The notes beneath the pieces are model-generated. The model saw only the letters and a list, made by a program, of their open reading frames with translations. It ran no database searches and had not been told where the DNA came from. From the NCBI GenBank assembly GCA_004194705.1, contig SADC01001279.1:682001-746000 (forward strand): a stretch of DNA of 64,000 bases. The letters are read 5' to 3'. The DNA comes from Ditylenchus dipsaci (taxonomy: Eukaryota; Nematoda; Chromadorea; Rhabditida; Anguinidae). A program made the position numbers and the translations under genes. Numbering within the stretch: the stretch's first letter is position 1; the number at the start of each line of letters is the position of its first letter. Of the stretch, positions 24,201 through 33,853 are shown one piece after another.

Positions 24201-27200
24201 CAATATGACTGATGTTCTTGGAAACGCTTCTAATTGCGAGCAGTTGCTCCCTAATGGAAACTGCAAGGTTTTTTTGTGAAAAAGTCTTCAAAATCTATTT
24301 CTTTATCTCATGGATAGTTCTCATGGATAGTTTATCTCATGGATAGTTATTTTTCTCATATTAAGTATCCAAGTAGGGTCCCTACTTGGATATAAATATC
24401 CAAGTGGGGTCGATTTTTTACTCTGAAGAAGCCTTGATACAATCGCACTTCTACTAAGGTTCACCTCACCTAGGGTTCTGTTATATCGAGGTTTTGCTCT
24501 TTTAAAGTAAAATATCTTCGGTTTCTGTAAAACAATCGGCAAAATCGGAATGCGATTTTCCAAACTAGACTGTCAAAAGAGACTTCAAAACCGAGGCGAA
24601 AAAGTGTTGGACCTAGGCAGGAACGAAGTTTTGGGGATGGGCTGTTTAAGTTTGACTGTAGTACTTCATCAAAAACAATATATTTTTAGAATACGCCATT
24701 CCACAATATCCGAATAACAAACCTTACGATGGACCATCTGTGAGTTTTCAAATTCACCCCTCACTATTTTAGTTTTCTCAAACCGATTTTCAGTTATGGT
24801 GTAATGTTATGTGCTGTGATGAACCCCAAAGATTTGGACTTCTCCGTCTTTAATATCACCCAAAAGGACAGAAAGCCGAAGACCAATGCCATATTTATTT
24901 CTTCCGAAAACTTCCGCCCTAAGCCCAGCAAGCTATTGTTGATTGTAGGAGCAGTTGGAGCACCTGTGCTTCTCCTGATTTTGCTAGCCTTGGCGTTGTT
25001 GGTCTGGAACGGACGCCAAAGAGACTATATAAAGCGCAAGAAAATGGCTTTAGATTTGATGCGCAGAGAGACTGAGCAAAGATACACTGATCTCCCTAAA
25101 AGGTGGGTATATTTATGTCACAGGATGGGCCAAGAAACTTGAGCGGTTTCAAACGTTCCTAATTTCTTTTACGGATCGATACTATCCTATAAGTGGATGA
25201 ATTTTTGCGATGCCTCCCTTTTGTTTTTTGATATAAGCGCAGGACAGGCCATCATATTGCAGGATAGGCCAGCATATTGCAGGACGGACTTAAACATGTC
25301 TTCCAAACTGCAGGAAGACAATCTTTCCTTAAAGGACCCTGTCTCTTCCTTATCATGGCAATTTCAAAGGTTTGAATGCGCGCGGGACCACATAGATTTT
25401 GTCAATAATCTTTTTAAATTTTTTTTTGCATTTTAAATTTTAAACGTTATGTTGTATTCTATATAAGTCACATTTCGGCAGTGATGGTTGTGGAGCAGTG
25501 GAACTCGGATTAGTAGTACAATCTGGCATTGTCAAGCAACGTTGGGCTCGACTAGTGAATGGTTCTATATTTTGAACGAATTTACAAGTTTATTTCCTGA
25601 ACAATAAGCGCAAACAAAAAAAAATTCGAAATTATTATTGACAGAATGTGTGTGGTCCCGCGCGCATTCAAACCTTTGAAATTGCTATGATAAGGAAGAG
25701 ACAGGGTTCTTTAACCGGACTATTATGCTTCCAAACAAAGCCAAAAATTAGCAGGGAGGGCCAAGATAAAAAATCTTTGCTTGCAAAATCGGGCCTTGAG
25801 CTCTAAGTTATAGTGGTGTAAGTCTTAGGAACAATATTTTTTATCAGTCTCTTCTGTGGTTTGAATACTGCATCTAACAAAAGGTACAGATGATCGCCCA
25901 AACACAGGAGGAGACATCTATGCGTTTACATTTAATCATCAAGATTCTGCATATTAGGCTGAAAATTAACCCTAAGCACTATTATATCTAAATTTTATCG
26001 GAAAATTTTATTTTCAGAAACGATTTGTGGGAATTGGAGCGGAGAAACCTAATAATCTACGAGGATAAGAAACTAGGCTCTGGTGCGTTCGGAGCTGTAT
26101 ACCTTGGGCGACTGATTGGAGCAGCCAAGGGAAGCAAAGATGCCCAGTCCACACTCGGAGTCAATTTGATGAGGGCTGAAAATTGTGAGGTTGCTGTCAA
26201 AATGTTGCCAGGTTGGCAGAAATTCCTACCGAAATCCATCAAAAAAACTTGAATAACTTTTAGAGTATGCGGATGAGCTATCAAAGGTGCGTGTGCAAAA
26301 GTGATATTTTTCTATATAGGTTATTGTTCACTTCAGAGTGAATTTCTGCGAGAAATCGGACTCATGAAAACACTGGGCTATCATGAAAGACTAGTTAACA
26401 TGCTGGCTTGTGTTACAAATTCAGAGCCTTATTGTCTGGTGATGGAGCACTGTTCGGATGGAGATTTGCTGCATTTTCTCAGAGATAGATGCAATTATAT
26501 GCTCAAGGTAAGGATCTAAAACATAAAAAAGTAAAAGGCCGAAAAAATGTGACAGGCTTGACCGGTCATCGTACGTGAATCGAAAATTTCACTTTCAGAA
26601 ACGATTTGTGGGGAATTGGAGCAGAGAAACCTAACAATCTACGAGGACAATAAAATAGGCTTCGGTGCATTCGGAGCTGTATACCTCGGGCGAGATTCAT
26701 CAGTATCCGCCATTGTGTTATTTATGCAAATCAGCTGAAATCGATTTTCTTTAATTAAGTGACTGGAAAAGGTCAAGACCATATTAAGGGAGTCTTATTA
26801 TTTCACTATCCGGCTGACTTATTATTTCCTTTCAATAAACAAAAGAAAAAACCCAGGGATGCCTCGGAAGACAAGCCCTTTTTCATATCCGATGCAGCCC
26901 TCCCTGTCACTTGTCCAATACAGACAAATTCTGTAAGAAAGTAATAATTCTCAACAGCTGAATGATCCCTTCTCCGTCAAAATACCTGAGCCAAGAAAAC
27001 TAACAATCCTCACGAAAATATTGGGTTGATTCATAATTAATGCGGATTTTTGTTGCCTTATGATTCTTTTGATCTATTTCTTCTTTAAATTTGCTTTTTT
27101 GTTTTAAAGTATGCCCTCGCTTTTAGTTAAGAAGAATGCGCGTCGAAAACCACCTTCACATTCGCCATATCATGCTCTACCACTTCGAGAAAGGATGGAG

Positions 27201-30200
27201 GGCAGCGCAGTCTTTTCGCGATATTTTCAAACTCTTTGGCGAAGAGGCGATCAGTCAAAGTCAGGTGGAAAGATGGTTCAAGCGTTTCAAATCCGGTGAC
27301 ACAAGCTTGCAAGATGAGAAAGGAAGAGGTCGCTCATCTGACTTTAATGATCAAGCTCTCAAATTAGCGGTGGAAGAAGACGAGAGCCTGACAACAAGGA
27401 TGCTGGCTGAACAGTTTGATATCGGACAAGCAACAGTCGTTAGACATCTCAAGAAACTCGGCAAAGTGTGGAAGATGGCTGGATGGGTCCCTCATGAGCT
27501 CTCTGATTACAATAAGGACGGAATTGAAAGAAGCTAGAAATGTTTAGGACTATGCTTTCAAATATTTGTTGTCGAATAAAGTTACGATAAAAAATCTGCA
27601 TTAATTATGAATCAACCCAATACAGTCAAACCTCTATATAACGCCCCCCCCCTAAAAGTTCGTTCCCACCTTGGGTCCGACACTTTTTTTAGCTCGATTT
27701 TCAAAGCTTTTTTTAAATTCTGTTTTGACAGTCTGGTCGCAAATATCGCAAGGATTCCGATTTTGCCGATCATTTTTCAATATTTGAATAATTTTACTAT
27801 TAAAAAATACAAAACCTCTCTATAACGGCCCTCTAATTTTTTTTAGAGGGCCGTTATATAGAGGTTTTGTATTTTTTAATAGTAAAATTATTCAAATATT
27901 GAAAAACGATCGGCAAAATCGGAATCCTTGCGATATTTGCGACCAGACTGTCAAAACAGAATTTAAAAAAAGCTTTGAAAATCGAGCTAAAAAAAGTGTC
28001 AGACTCAAGGTGGGAACGAACTTTTAGGGGAGGGGGGGCCGTTATATAGAGGTTTGACTGTAGTAAAATTTATTCAAACTTTTTAGCTGGACAAAGATGG
28101 AATCGACTACAGTGATCCTAACTGTGAATACCAATTCGACCCAGAAATGGTGATGACCGTAAAACAATTATTGATGTATGCTGTCCAGATTAGTTATGGG
28201 CTGGTCAGTCAAAAACTTGTTGACTTTTTTGCACGGAAAAGTTATAATATTTTGCAGGAATATCTGAGCCAAAAAGGATTCGTTCATAGAGATGTGGCAG
28301 GTAAGCACCAATTTTTTTATTGATTAGAGGATTTTTAATTTTGCTTCTTCAGCCAGAAATGTACTGGTCCATCAAAAACATAGTGTAAAAATAGGCGATT
28401 TCGGGTTGTGCAGATATATTTATGCTGACAGTGCTAACTATAAGGTAAAAATTTTGTAATCCTTTTCTCATGCTTTTGTTATTTCGTTGTTTATTGATAA
28501 GGTATGTACTTTAACTTACCAATGAGACATTTAAAGGCTATCGCCGTTGATGACGATGGCAATTTCAGATTTTTGAATACAGTGGCAGCTTTTTTACGCC
28601 AAAAATGCGGAAAATGTTTTTCGAATTGTTTTTGATTTACGTTTGAAATTTAAATTCAAGTATTAGTTGTGGCAAATTTAATTTCGACATTAAAAGGTTA
28701 TAGTTCAGTGGATGTCAGCTAACCTGTCCGATCTGGCATGCTCGGCAACGTCGGGCTCGACTAGTGGATGGTTTAAAATTTTGAAAATTTTTTAAATGTA
28801 AACGAAAAATAATTCAAAAAACCTTTTTCGCATTTTCTACTTCCCCGCAAATTGAAAAATCTTAATTTGCCATTTTCATCAACGACGATGGTCCTTTAAT
28901 CTCTTTTTCGAGCTTAGATAAAGCGTTATTTCTGCTGTTAAGAATTCATCTCAATTTTTGCCGTGGTCCGCTTATTGTTTTTCGGCCTGGGTCAAGCTAG
29001 CACCGGTTGACACGGGAAAGACCGTACGTCCTGAAGGTACGGCCGTGTGCAAAATTTCACGCTAAACACGACGGTGCAAAAAAATTCCACAAAAAGTTAC
29101 TATGTGGTGGTCAACTTTCCATGTCACGATTTTTGCACCAAGTCACGATTTTTGCATATGCAACTTCAAAGAGGAAGAGCATGCCAATTTTTCAAATAGA
29201 TCAACCTGATTTCTTATGCAAAAGAAAGCGTAGATTACGAGCTTTCTAATGACATATCGTTGAGGTATTTATGACAATTGAATAAAAAAATTGGCTCAAA
29301 GAAACCATTGAGTTTTCTTTTTTCAAAAACGTTGTTAATACCAGAAATATGCACAAAAAAGTGTGAAAATGCCGTTTTTATGAATGGTAGATACCAGGGG
29401 TGCGTCGGAATTCCGAAATCCGAATTCCGAAATCCGATACTTTTTGAGTTCCGAATTCCGAAATCCGAATTCCGAAAAAAATGTCAAGTTCCGAATTCCG
29501 AAATCCGAAAACCAAAAAATGAAATCAAATTCAGCTTTTTCTCGGTATTTGTTAACCCAAATTCTAGTTTTTTCTATGTTTTCTTATATGTTTTCTGTGT
29601 TCCCGTCATACATCTGCCACGTTTGCTGCCGCCGACAAGGATCTGCTCCGAGCCTCATTCCGGTGGTTTAAATGTAGCCAGTGGTTCGGGCTCCATCCTG
29701 GTGGTTCAGGTGTATCCTGGTTGTTTGGGCTTGACCGCTTACAACTTTGAATATTGATGCTGATTGAACTGTTTTGGGACATATATTGGGGTTGCTTTGG
29801 TCCCCCTGTTGTTTTTGTTATCTTTTAGGCTTTTGGCCTAGTCAAGGGTAGGCCAGCGTATCTTAGGACGGACTCAAACATATCTTAGACTCATGTTCAA
29901 GTCCATCCCAGCATACGCTGGCATACGCCTACCCTTGCCTAAGCTTGAGCCTAAAAAACCACAAAAAATAACAACAGGGGGAGTGGGACCAAGGCAAAAC
30001 CCCCATCCTCGCATTGTAATAAAGGCCCTGTTTTGTGTGTTATCAAAAATAAGAATAAAAAAAAATTGGAAATTTGATTCTTATTTTTGGAGCTCAAAAA
30101 TTTTCCGAAATCCGAAATCCGATACTTTTTGAGTTCCGAGTTCCGAAATCCGAATTCCGAAAAAATAGGCCAAGTTCCGAAATCCGAATTCCGATTCCGA

Positions 30201-32000
30201 AAATTCTGGAGTTCCGATTCCGAAATCCGTTCCGATTTTTTTCCGGTTCCGACGCAGCCCTGGTAGATACCATTCGACAAAGCAAGAAAAACTACACCAG
30301 ATAGTGCTTTGAAGTGAGCCAAAACAATGACTTTTCAGTGTTAATAAAAGTTCAAAAGTATATCCAAAAAACAAGTTTGACGTAAAACCTGCTTTACGCT
30401 AGACAAAACCAGGATTATGACACCGGATTTGTGTTCAGCATGTCGATTTACTTATGAAACTACCCATTAATTCTCACACTCACTCTCAGACTTCAAATTT
30501 CGCTCAAGACAATAAACATTAAAACTTCGAAAAACTCCTTGTTTGAATAAATTATGTCTTGAGCGGGATTTGAAATTTGACAGTCAGTGTAAGAATTAAA
30601 GGGAAATTTCGTAAGTAAGTGAATCATAAGTAAGTACGTAAGTGAATCGACCGTAAGAAATGGCTACCAGACAATTTCTAATATTTTTAGAATTTGTCGC
30701 GCGACATTTTCTAATATTTTTCGGTAAATTCGGTTGTTTTGTCCCGAATTTAACGAAAAATATTAGAAAATGTCGCGCGACAAATTCTAAAAATATTAGA
30801 ATTTGTCTAGTAGCCTAAGAAATCAGGTTAATCTATTTGAAAAATTGTCGTACTCTTCCTCTTTGAAGTTGCATATGTAAAAATCGTGACTTGGTCGGTT
30901 CACAGGGGCAGTTGACCACCATATAGTATTTTTTTGTGAACTTTTTTTGCACCATCGTGTTCAGCGTAAAATTTCGCACACGACCGTACCTTCAGGACGT
31001 ACGGCCTTCCTCGTGTTAAAATATGTTTCCCGAAAAACAGCAAAACTATGTTTGAGCCTGTCATTATTTACCTTGGTCTAAGCATCTTTACAAAAGTTCA
31101 GTTTTTCCAATCCCAGCTACGGTCGACCCTCTATAAATCGGCACTATAAATCGGTGAAAAAACCTGATTTGGCTAGCCAACTAAGAGTTAGGACGAAATA
31201 AACCCATTAAACTAACACCCCAGGCTGGTTTCAAGGGGTGCCGAATTATCGAGAGTCGACTGTACAATATTCTAACATGTCCCGTCTAAGTCACTTTTTT
31301 CCAGGGAAAAGGAGGCCGCCTACCAGTCAAATGGATGTCCATAGAGGCCATTCGACACTACGAGTTTACAACTAATTCAGGTGTGATTACAGACCATGAA
31401 TATTTATTTCGCAGCAGATTTTTTCGCCGCAAATTTTGCCGGCCTTTAGGGCATTATTCAAAGTTTTCGTTTGAGATTCCCAGCTCTGTTTGAATTTTTT
31501 GTAAAAAATGGTTTTTACTGCTAATTTTATTATAGATCAGAAGTTGAGAAAATTGACTAAATTTCAGACATATGGTCGTTTGGTGTGTTGATGTTTGAAA
31601 TAATCACACTGGGTGGAACTCCATATCCTGGTTGATGATTGCTCCATTAAAGACTTTTGATATAAAACTAGCCATTTAAGGAATCCAGCCAGATGACATT
31701 CTCAGCTTTTTGGAGAATGGCGGCCGCATTCCACAACCAGACAATTGCCCAGATGAATTGTAACTTATTTATTTTTTAATAGGAATTTTTACTTGTAACA
31801 AAAATTTCTTTTGTAGTTACGAAGTGATGAAATCCTGTTGGTGCACAGACCCCCACCAAAGACCTGAATTTTCCACCATTCGGCAGCAACTAGCTTTGCA
31901 ATTAGAAAGGATTACCGATGAGTATTCCTATCTTAAACTGGACTCTCAAAAAGACTACTACAATGTCAGCTATAAAGAGCAAGTGAGTTTTAGTCTGTAA
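18289..32000 (+). CDS. Receptor tyrosine kinase with FN3-type ectodomain (24 exons)
   Basis: Exons 18289-18462, 19651-19707, 21197-21410, 21451-21635, 22457-22484, 22771-22839, 22888-22919, 22974-23041, 23286-23380, 23846-24002, 24053-24134, 24184-24267, 24690-24739, 24794-25102, 26018-26211, 26264-26286, 26337-26507, 28087-28203, 28258-28300, 28353-28444, 31305-31380, 31568-31630, 31681-31759, 31817-32000. All have GT..AG borders, all phases agree, and they total 881 codons. Order: signal peptide (LAIIPIILFFLF), cysteine-rich segment (QCKEKCQPYGRPELC), fibronectin-III-like domains, one membrane helix (LLLIVGAVGAPVLLLILLAL), then the kinase. Kinase motifs are GSGAFGAVYLG, VAVKMLP (ATP lysine), FVHRDVAARNVL, IGDFG and DIWSFGVLMFE. 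The segment after MLK is a short insert. The kinase looks like the split PDGFR/Torso-type or nematode-expanded RTK class; I do not commit to a subfamily. The short exons 22457-23041 are the least certain part. The last exon could instead splice at 31982. Confidence 0.85.
18531..19602. repeat. Foldback in receptor-kinase intron 1 with nested GTAAGTGTAAATG element
   Basis: Inverted ends AACCTCTCGAGCTGTTTTTT (about 18538) and complement (about 19572-19595), followed inside by GACAGG and AGAAACGG blocks on both arms. Nested at about 18600-19008 is a second element whose ends pair through TATCACAATTGTAAGTGTAA. It is made of GTAAGTGTAAATGTAA words in both orientations. No flanking duplication was resolved for the inner element. 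Confidence 0.65.
19720..21190. other. Receptor-kinase intron 2
   Basis: Mostly unrecognised A/T-rich intron sequence. A tRNA-derived remnant lies on the minus strand at about 20973-21074. Confidence 0.4.
20973..21074 (-). repeat. tRNA-derived (SINE-like) sequence
   Basis: Minus strand: TGGCGCAGTAGGTTAAGCC matches an A box well, and GCGAGTTCAACCCC matches a B box about 60 bp later. The spacing and imperfect stems argue for a tRNA-derived repeat or pseudo-tRNA rather than a working gene. Confidence 0.45.
21640..22075. repeat. Imperfect foldback in receptor-kinase intron 4
   Basis: Blocks such as GACTTTGCC / GGCAAAGTC, ACAAAATTTTG and GAACTGAGATATC occur inverted around a centre near 21910. 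Ends not resolved. Confidence 0.45.
24395..24660. repeat. Diverged pogo/Tigger-like MITE remnant
   Basis: CAAACTAGACTGTCAAAAGA, GGCAAAATCGGAATGCG and AAAAAGTGTTGGACCTAGGC match the core of the MITEs at 27623-28060 and 47238-47663, and the remnant ends GTTTGACTGTA. The left half is decayed. Confidence 0.55.
25333..25715. repeat. Foldback in receptor-kinase intron 14
   Basis: The arm AGGACCCTGTCTCTTCCTTA followed by AAAGGTTTGAATGCGCGCGG pairs with its complement at about 25655-25715. A second member, with AATTCGCGCGGGACCACC, surrounds the 44636-46619 insertion. Confidence 0.7.
26597..26695 (+). pseudogene. Partial duplicate of the kinase glycine-loop exon
   Basis: Starting at an acceptor-like TTTCAG, this segment repeats the exon at 26018-26112 almost base for base (GATTTGTGG, GAATTGGAGC, GCATTCGGAGCTGTATACCT). 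It has an extra G after GTGGG that shifts the frame, plus point changes. It ends after CTCGGGCGAG, so lacks the rest of the exon and the ATP-binding lysine. It lies in the intron after exon 26337-26507 of the same gene. I read it as a relic of a local duplication, not an alternative exon. Confidence 0.8.
27021..27620 (+). mobile_element. Internally deleted mariner-like element
   Basis: Inverted ends TTGGGTTGATTCATAATTAA and complement, TA on both sides (27019-27020 and 27621-27622). At 600 bp it is about half the usual mariner length. Its right-hand TA is the left-hand TA of the next MITE. It lies within the intron between kinase exons 26337-26507 and 28087-28203. Confidence 0.85.
27136..27537 (+). 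pseudogene. Mariner transposase, N-terminal DNA-binding part only
   Basis: The 133-codon frame shows the two helix-turn-helix regions of mariner transposases: HIMLYHFEKGWRAAQSFRDI with SQVERWFKRFKSGD, then the second with TTRMLAEQFDIGQATVVRHL and the WVPHEL motif. It then stops. The catalytic DDD part is missing because the element is internally deleted. It cannot be an active transposase but could still bind ends if expressed. The frame choice rests on homology; the overlapping minus-strand frame is noise. Confidence 0.85.
27623..28060. repeat. MITE, CAGTCAAACCTC ends, TATATAACG word
   Basis: Near-perfect palindrome flanked by TA (27621-27622, 28061-28062). After CAGTCAAACCTC comes TATATAACGCCCCCCC. 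The core (TTCGTTCCCACC, GCAAATATCGCAAGGATTCC, TTTTGCCGATC) is nearly the same as in the element at 47238-47663, which has a different terminal word. Confidence 0.85.
29395..30262. mobile_element. hAT-like element with AATTCCGAAATCCG words
   Basis: Perfect 8-bp duplication GTAGATAC at 29387-29394 and 30263-30270. Ends CAGGGGTGCGTCGGAATTCC and, inverted, CAGGGCTGCGTCGGAACC. Words AATTCCGAAATCCG fill 29408-29510 and 30100-30250. The interior contains two inverted AGGCCAGCGTA / TACGCTGGC segments (29850-29930). No transposase. Confidence 0.85.
30665..30815. repeat. Short perfect-stem palindrome with GTCGCGCGAC
   Basis: GCTACCAGACAATTTCTAAT and GTCGCGCGACATTTTCTAAT are followed by a 30-base loop and the complements, ending GTCTAGTAGC. 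This is a stem of about 60 bp. Likely a small inverted-repeat element. Confidence 0.65.
31120..31262. repeat. MITE, CGGTCGACCCTC ends, TATAAATCGGCA word
   Basis: TA on both sides (31118-31119, 31263-31264). Left CGGTCGACCCTCTATAAATC with the word ATAAATCGG twice; right TATCGAGAGTCGACTG. It lies 42 bp before kinase exon 31305-31380. Confidence 0.7.
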
Positions 32001-32199
32001 AATAGTGAGATTTTTCCCTTCTGAATTGTGAAGAAATTTTTGGGCCGGAGCGCATTATGAGCAGCCCACCTAAAATCATCTAAAATGATATTTTTTGATG
32101 TTTTGAAGATTTTGACATGTAGCAAATACGTTTTTACGTGGGGAAGACCATCTCCAAGAATTTTTTTTTTGACTAAAAATTGACTTTTTGCCTTGGGGA

Positions 32200-32600
32200 C
32201 CGAGGTAAACCATCATGGAAGGGTACTCAGATACCATATTTGGTGGTTGTTAACCTGTTTTGGTCACTGGAGCTGGGCAAAAAGAGCCTCTGTAGTCTGA
32301 ATAGTGTCTAAAGTAAGTGAGTGAGCGCATCTCTAACCCATCAAGCACCCTGCCCCCCCCCACCCTTCCCCGGAGGTGGCTTCGTGTCTTGGTGTTGAGA
32401 TGCGCACACCCACATGCCTTAGACACAAATCAATCGAAAGTGACTCTGGATGCATGAAGGAAGTGTGCATACCAGAGTTTCTTAATGCAGTAGGCCCCAG
32501 TTAACAAAACTATGTTCAAATTCCATCTTTTGTGGTGTTTAGGTACCCATCGAGGTTGGTTCACCTTGTACCCGCAAGGCAAAAAGTCAATTTTCAGCCA
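32200..32600. repeat. GC-hairpin dispersed repeat, copy 1
   Basis: Carries the family blocks CATACCTTAGAC-related sequence, GTGAGTGAGCGCATCTCTAAC, a C/G-rich centre, GTTGAGATGCGCACACCCAC, GTGACTCTGGATGCATGA and GTAGGCCCCAG. Other copies are at 40238-40575, 49490-49760, 58440-58710, 59455-59770 and 61256-61440. No coding frame is conserved. Confidence 0.6.
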
Positions 32601-33640
32601 AAAAATTTTTTTAGAAATGGTCTTCACCTAAAAACGTGTTTTCTACACATTAAAGCTTTAAACCATCAAAAAACATCACTTTGGGTTATTTTGAGTGGAA
32701 TGTTTATAATGCACTTTAGCCAATTTTTGGGCTTCTAAATTCTGGGCTTCTAAAACCGATCATTTATAGCACAAAAAGAAACCTCCGTAATTGTTTTAAT
32801 TTTAGTGTGATAGGAAAGCGGACCCTATATGTGTTGAGGTGGCCCTCAAAAAAAGTTCCTTGGTCCACCTTTTTTTTAATTGTTTCCAATTATTCATATT
32901 TAAAAAAAATAAAAATACATTGTGTTGACTTCAAATAAACATCTTCCATTCACTATTTGAGCACCATACTGGCCATCTCATTAAAAAAAGTTTCAATTTG
33001 AGAGCAAGTCTTTTATTTGAGTTGATTAATTCTAGATACTAGGAATGCTAAATAATCTGGTTTTAAGTCCCAAAATCTGATTTTTTAAAGATTTGTCTGA
33101 TTTTTTGAAAAATTTGAAGTGTGAGTTATGTTTAAGAGTCTTTTGGTTAAAGGGACAAGCTCACCTGTTCAAATTCGTCCCCACCAATTCAAAATTTTTT
33201 CCTAATCATTGAACTTATGTTAGAATTTTTTGACTTGGTTTCCAATAAAACTTTACCTAAAATAAAGTTCTAGGCATTGTTTTGTAAGAAAGCCAGTTGA
33301 AAAATCCGTACGGAAGTTAAAAGATTAGGAATATTTTTCGCATTCCCGGGAACCACCCTCATTAGCGTGGACACGCCCTTTAAGGTTAAACCGCAAGGTG
33401 ATTAAGACGGGCTCAGAATTTTTTTCTTAAGTGTTTTTTGTTTTTGGAGAACACGTCTGAGGGATTACTTTGCGTCTGAGCCTCAGTCGAGAAAAGTGTA
33501 AAAGAATTCAACAAGGACACCAAGACAATTTTTCCGAGGCAGCCTCAACACATATGTAGAGCCGAAAAGTGGGACACCGTGTTCTTTTATTCTGGCAACC
33601 TATTGCCTATCTATGCCTAAATTTTCAGGCAAAAGAACTA
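32600..33640. other. Intergenic gap between receptor kinase and ground-like gene
   Basis: No exon or structured repeat recognised. The two flanking genes converge here, so both 3' UTRs are expected in this interval. Confidence 0.35.
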
Positions 33641-33853
33641 GTGGAGCTCAACAATTAATGGATCATTGTAGCGTGAAAATTTAAAACATTTTATTTCCTT
33701 AATTTGCACATTTATGTTGTATTCCTGAATCACAGATTGGAATTTGAAGCGAGAAAACGGGTATATAAATTTTTCCTCAGCATAAATAAAATGATTCATT
33801 TGCATTCCTAAATCTTTTTTCACTAAAAAGTGTTTTGGTAACCACACACGGTT

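Larger units (their letters stand above)
29005..31015. repeat. Large foldback in receptor-kinase intron 20, host of two inner elements
   Basis: The left arm (29005-29230) contains GACCGTACGTCCTGAAGG and AACTTCAAAGAGGAAGAG. The right arm (30825-31015) contains their complements. Between them lie the hAT-like insertion at 29395-30262 and a short palindrome at 30665-30815. A bidirectional layer of events is therefore preserved. Confidence 0.75.

Noticed and set aside
26759..26944. Extra kinase-insert exon (61 codons)
   Set aside because: Open frame in a kinase intron without good acceptor or donor in the needed phase. The exons on either side join in phase without it.
27127..27312. Minus-strand frame over the mariner
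   Set aside because: Shadow of the plus-strand transposase helix-turn-helix frame.
18289..32000. Naming the receptor kinase torso or another specific gene
   Set aside because: The split kinase and FN3 layout are suggestive, but without a phylogeny several nematode RTK groups fit equally well.
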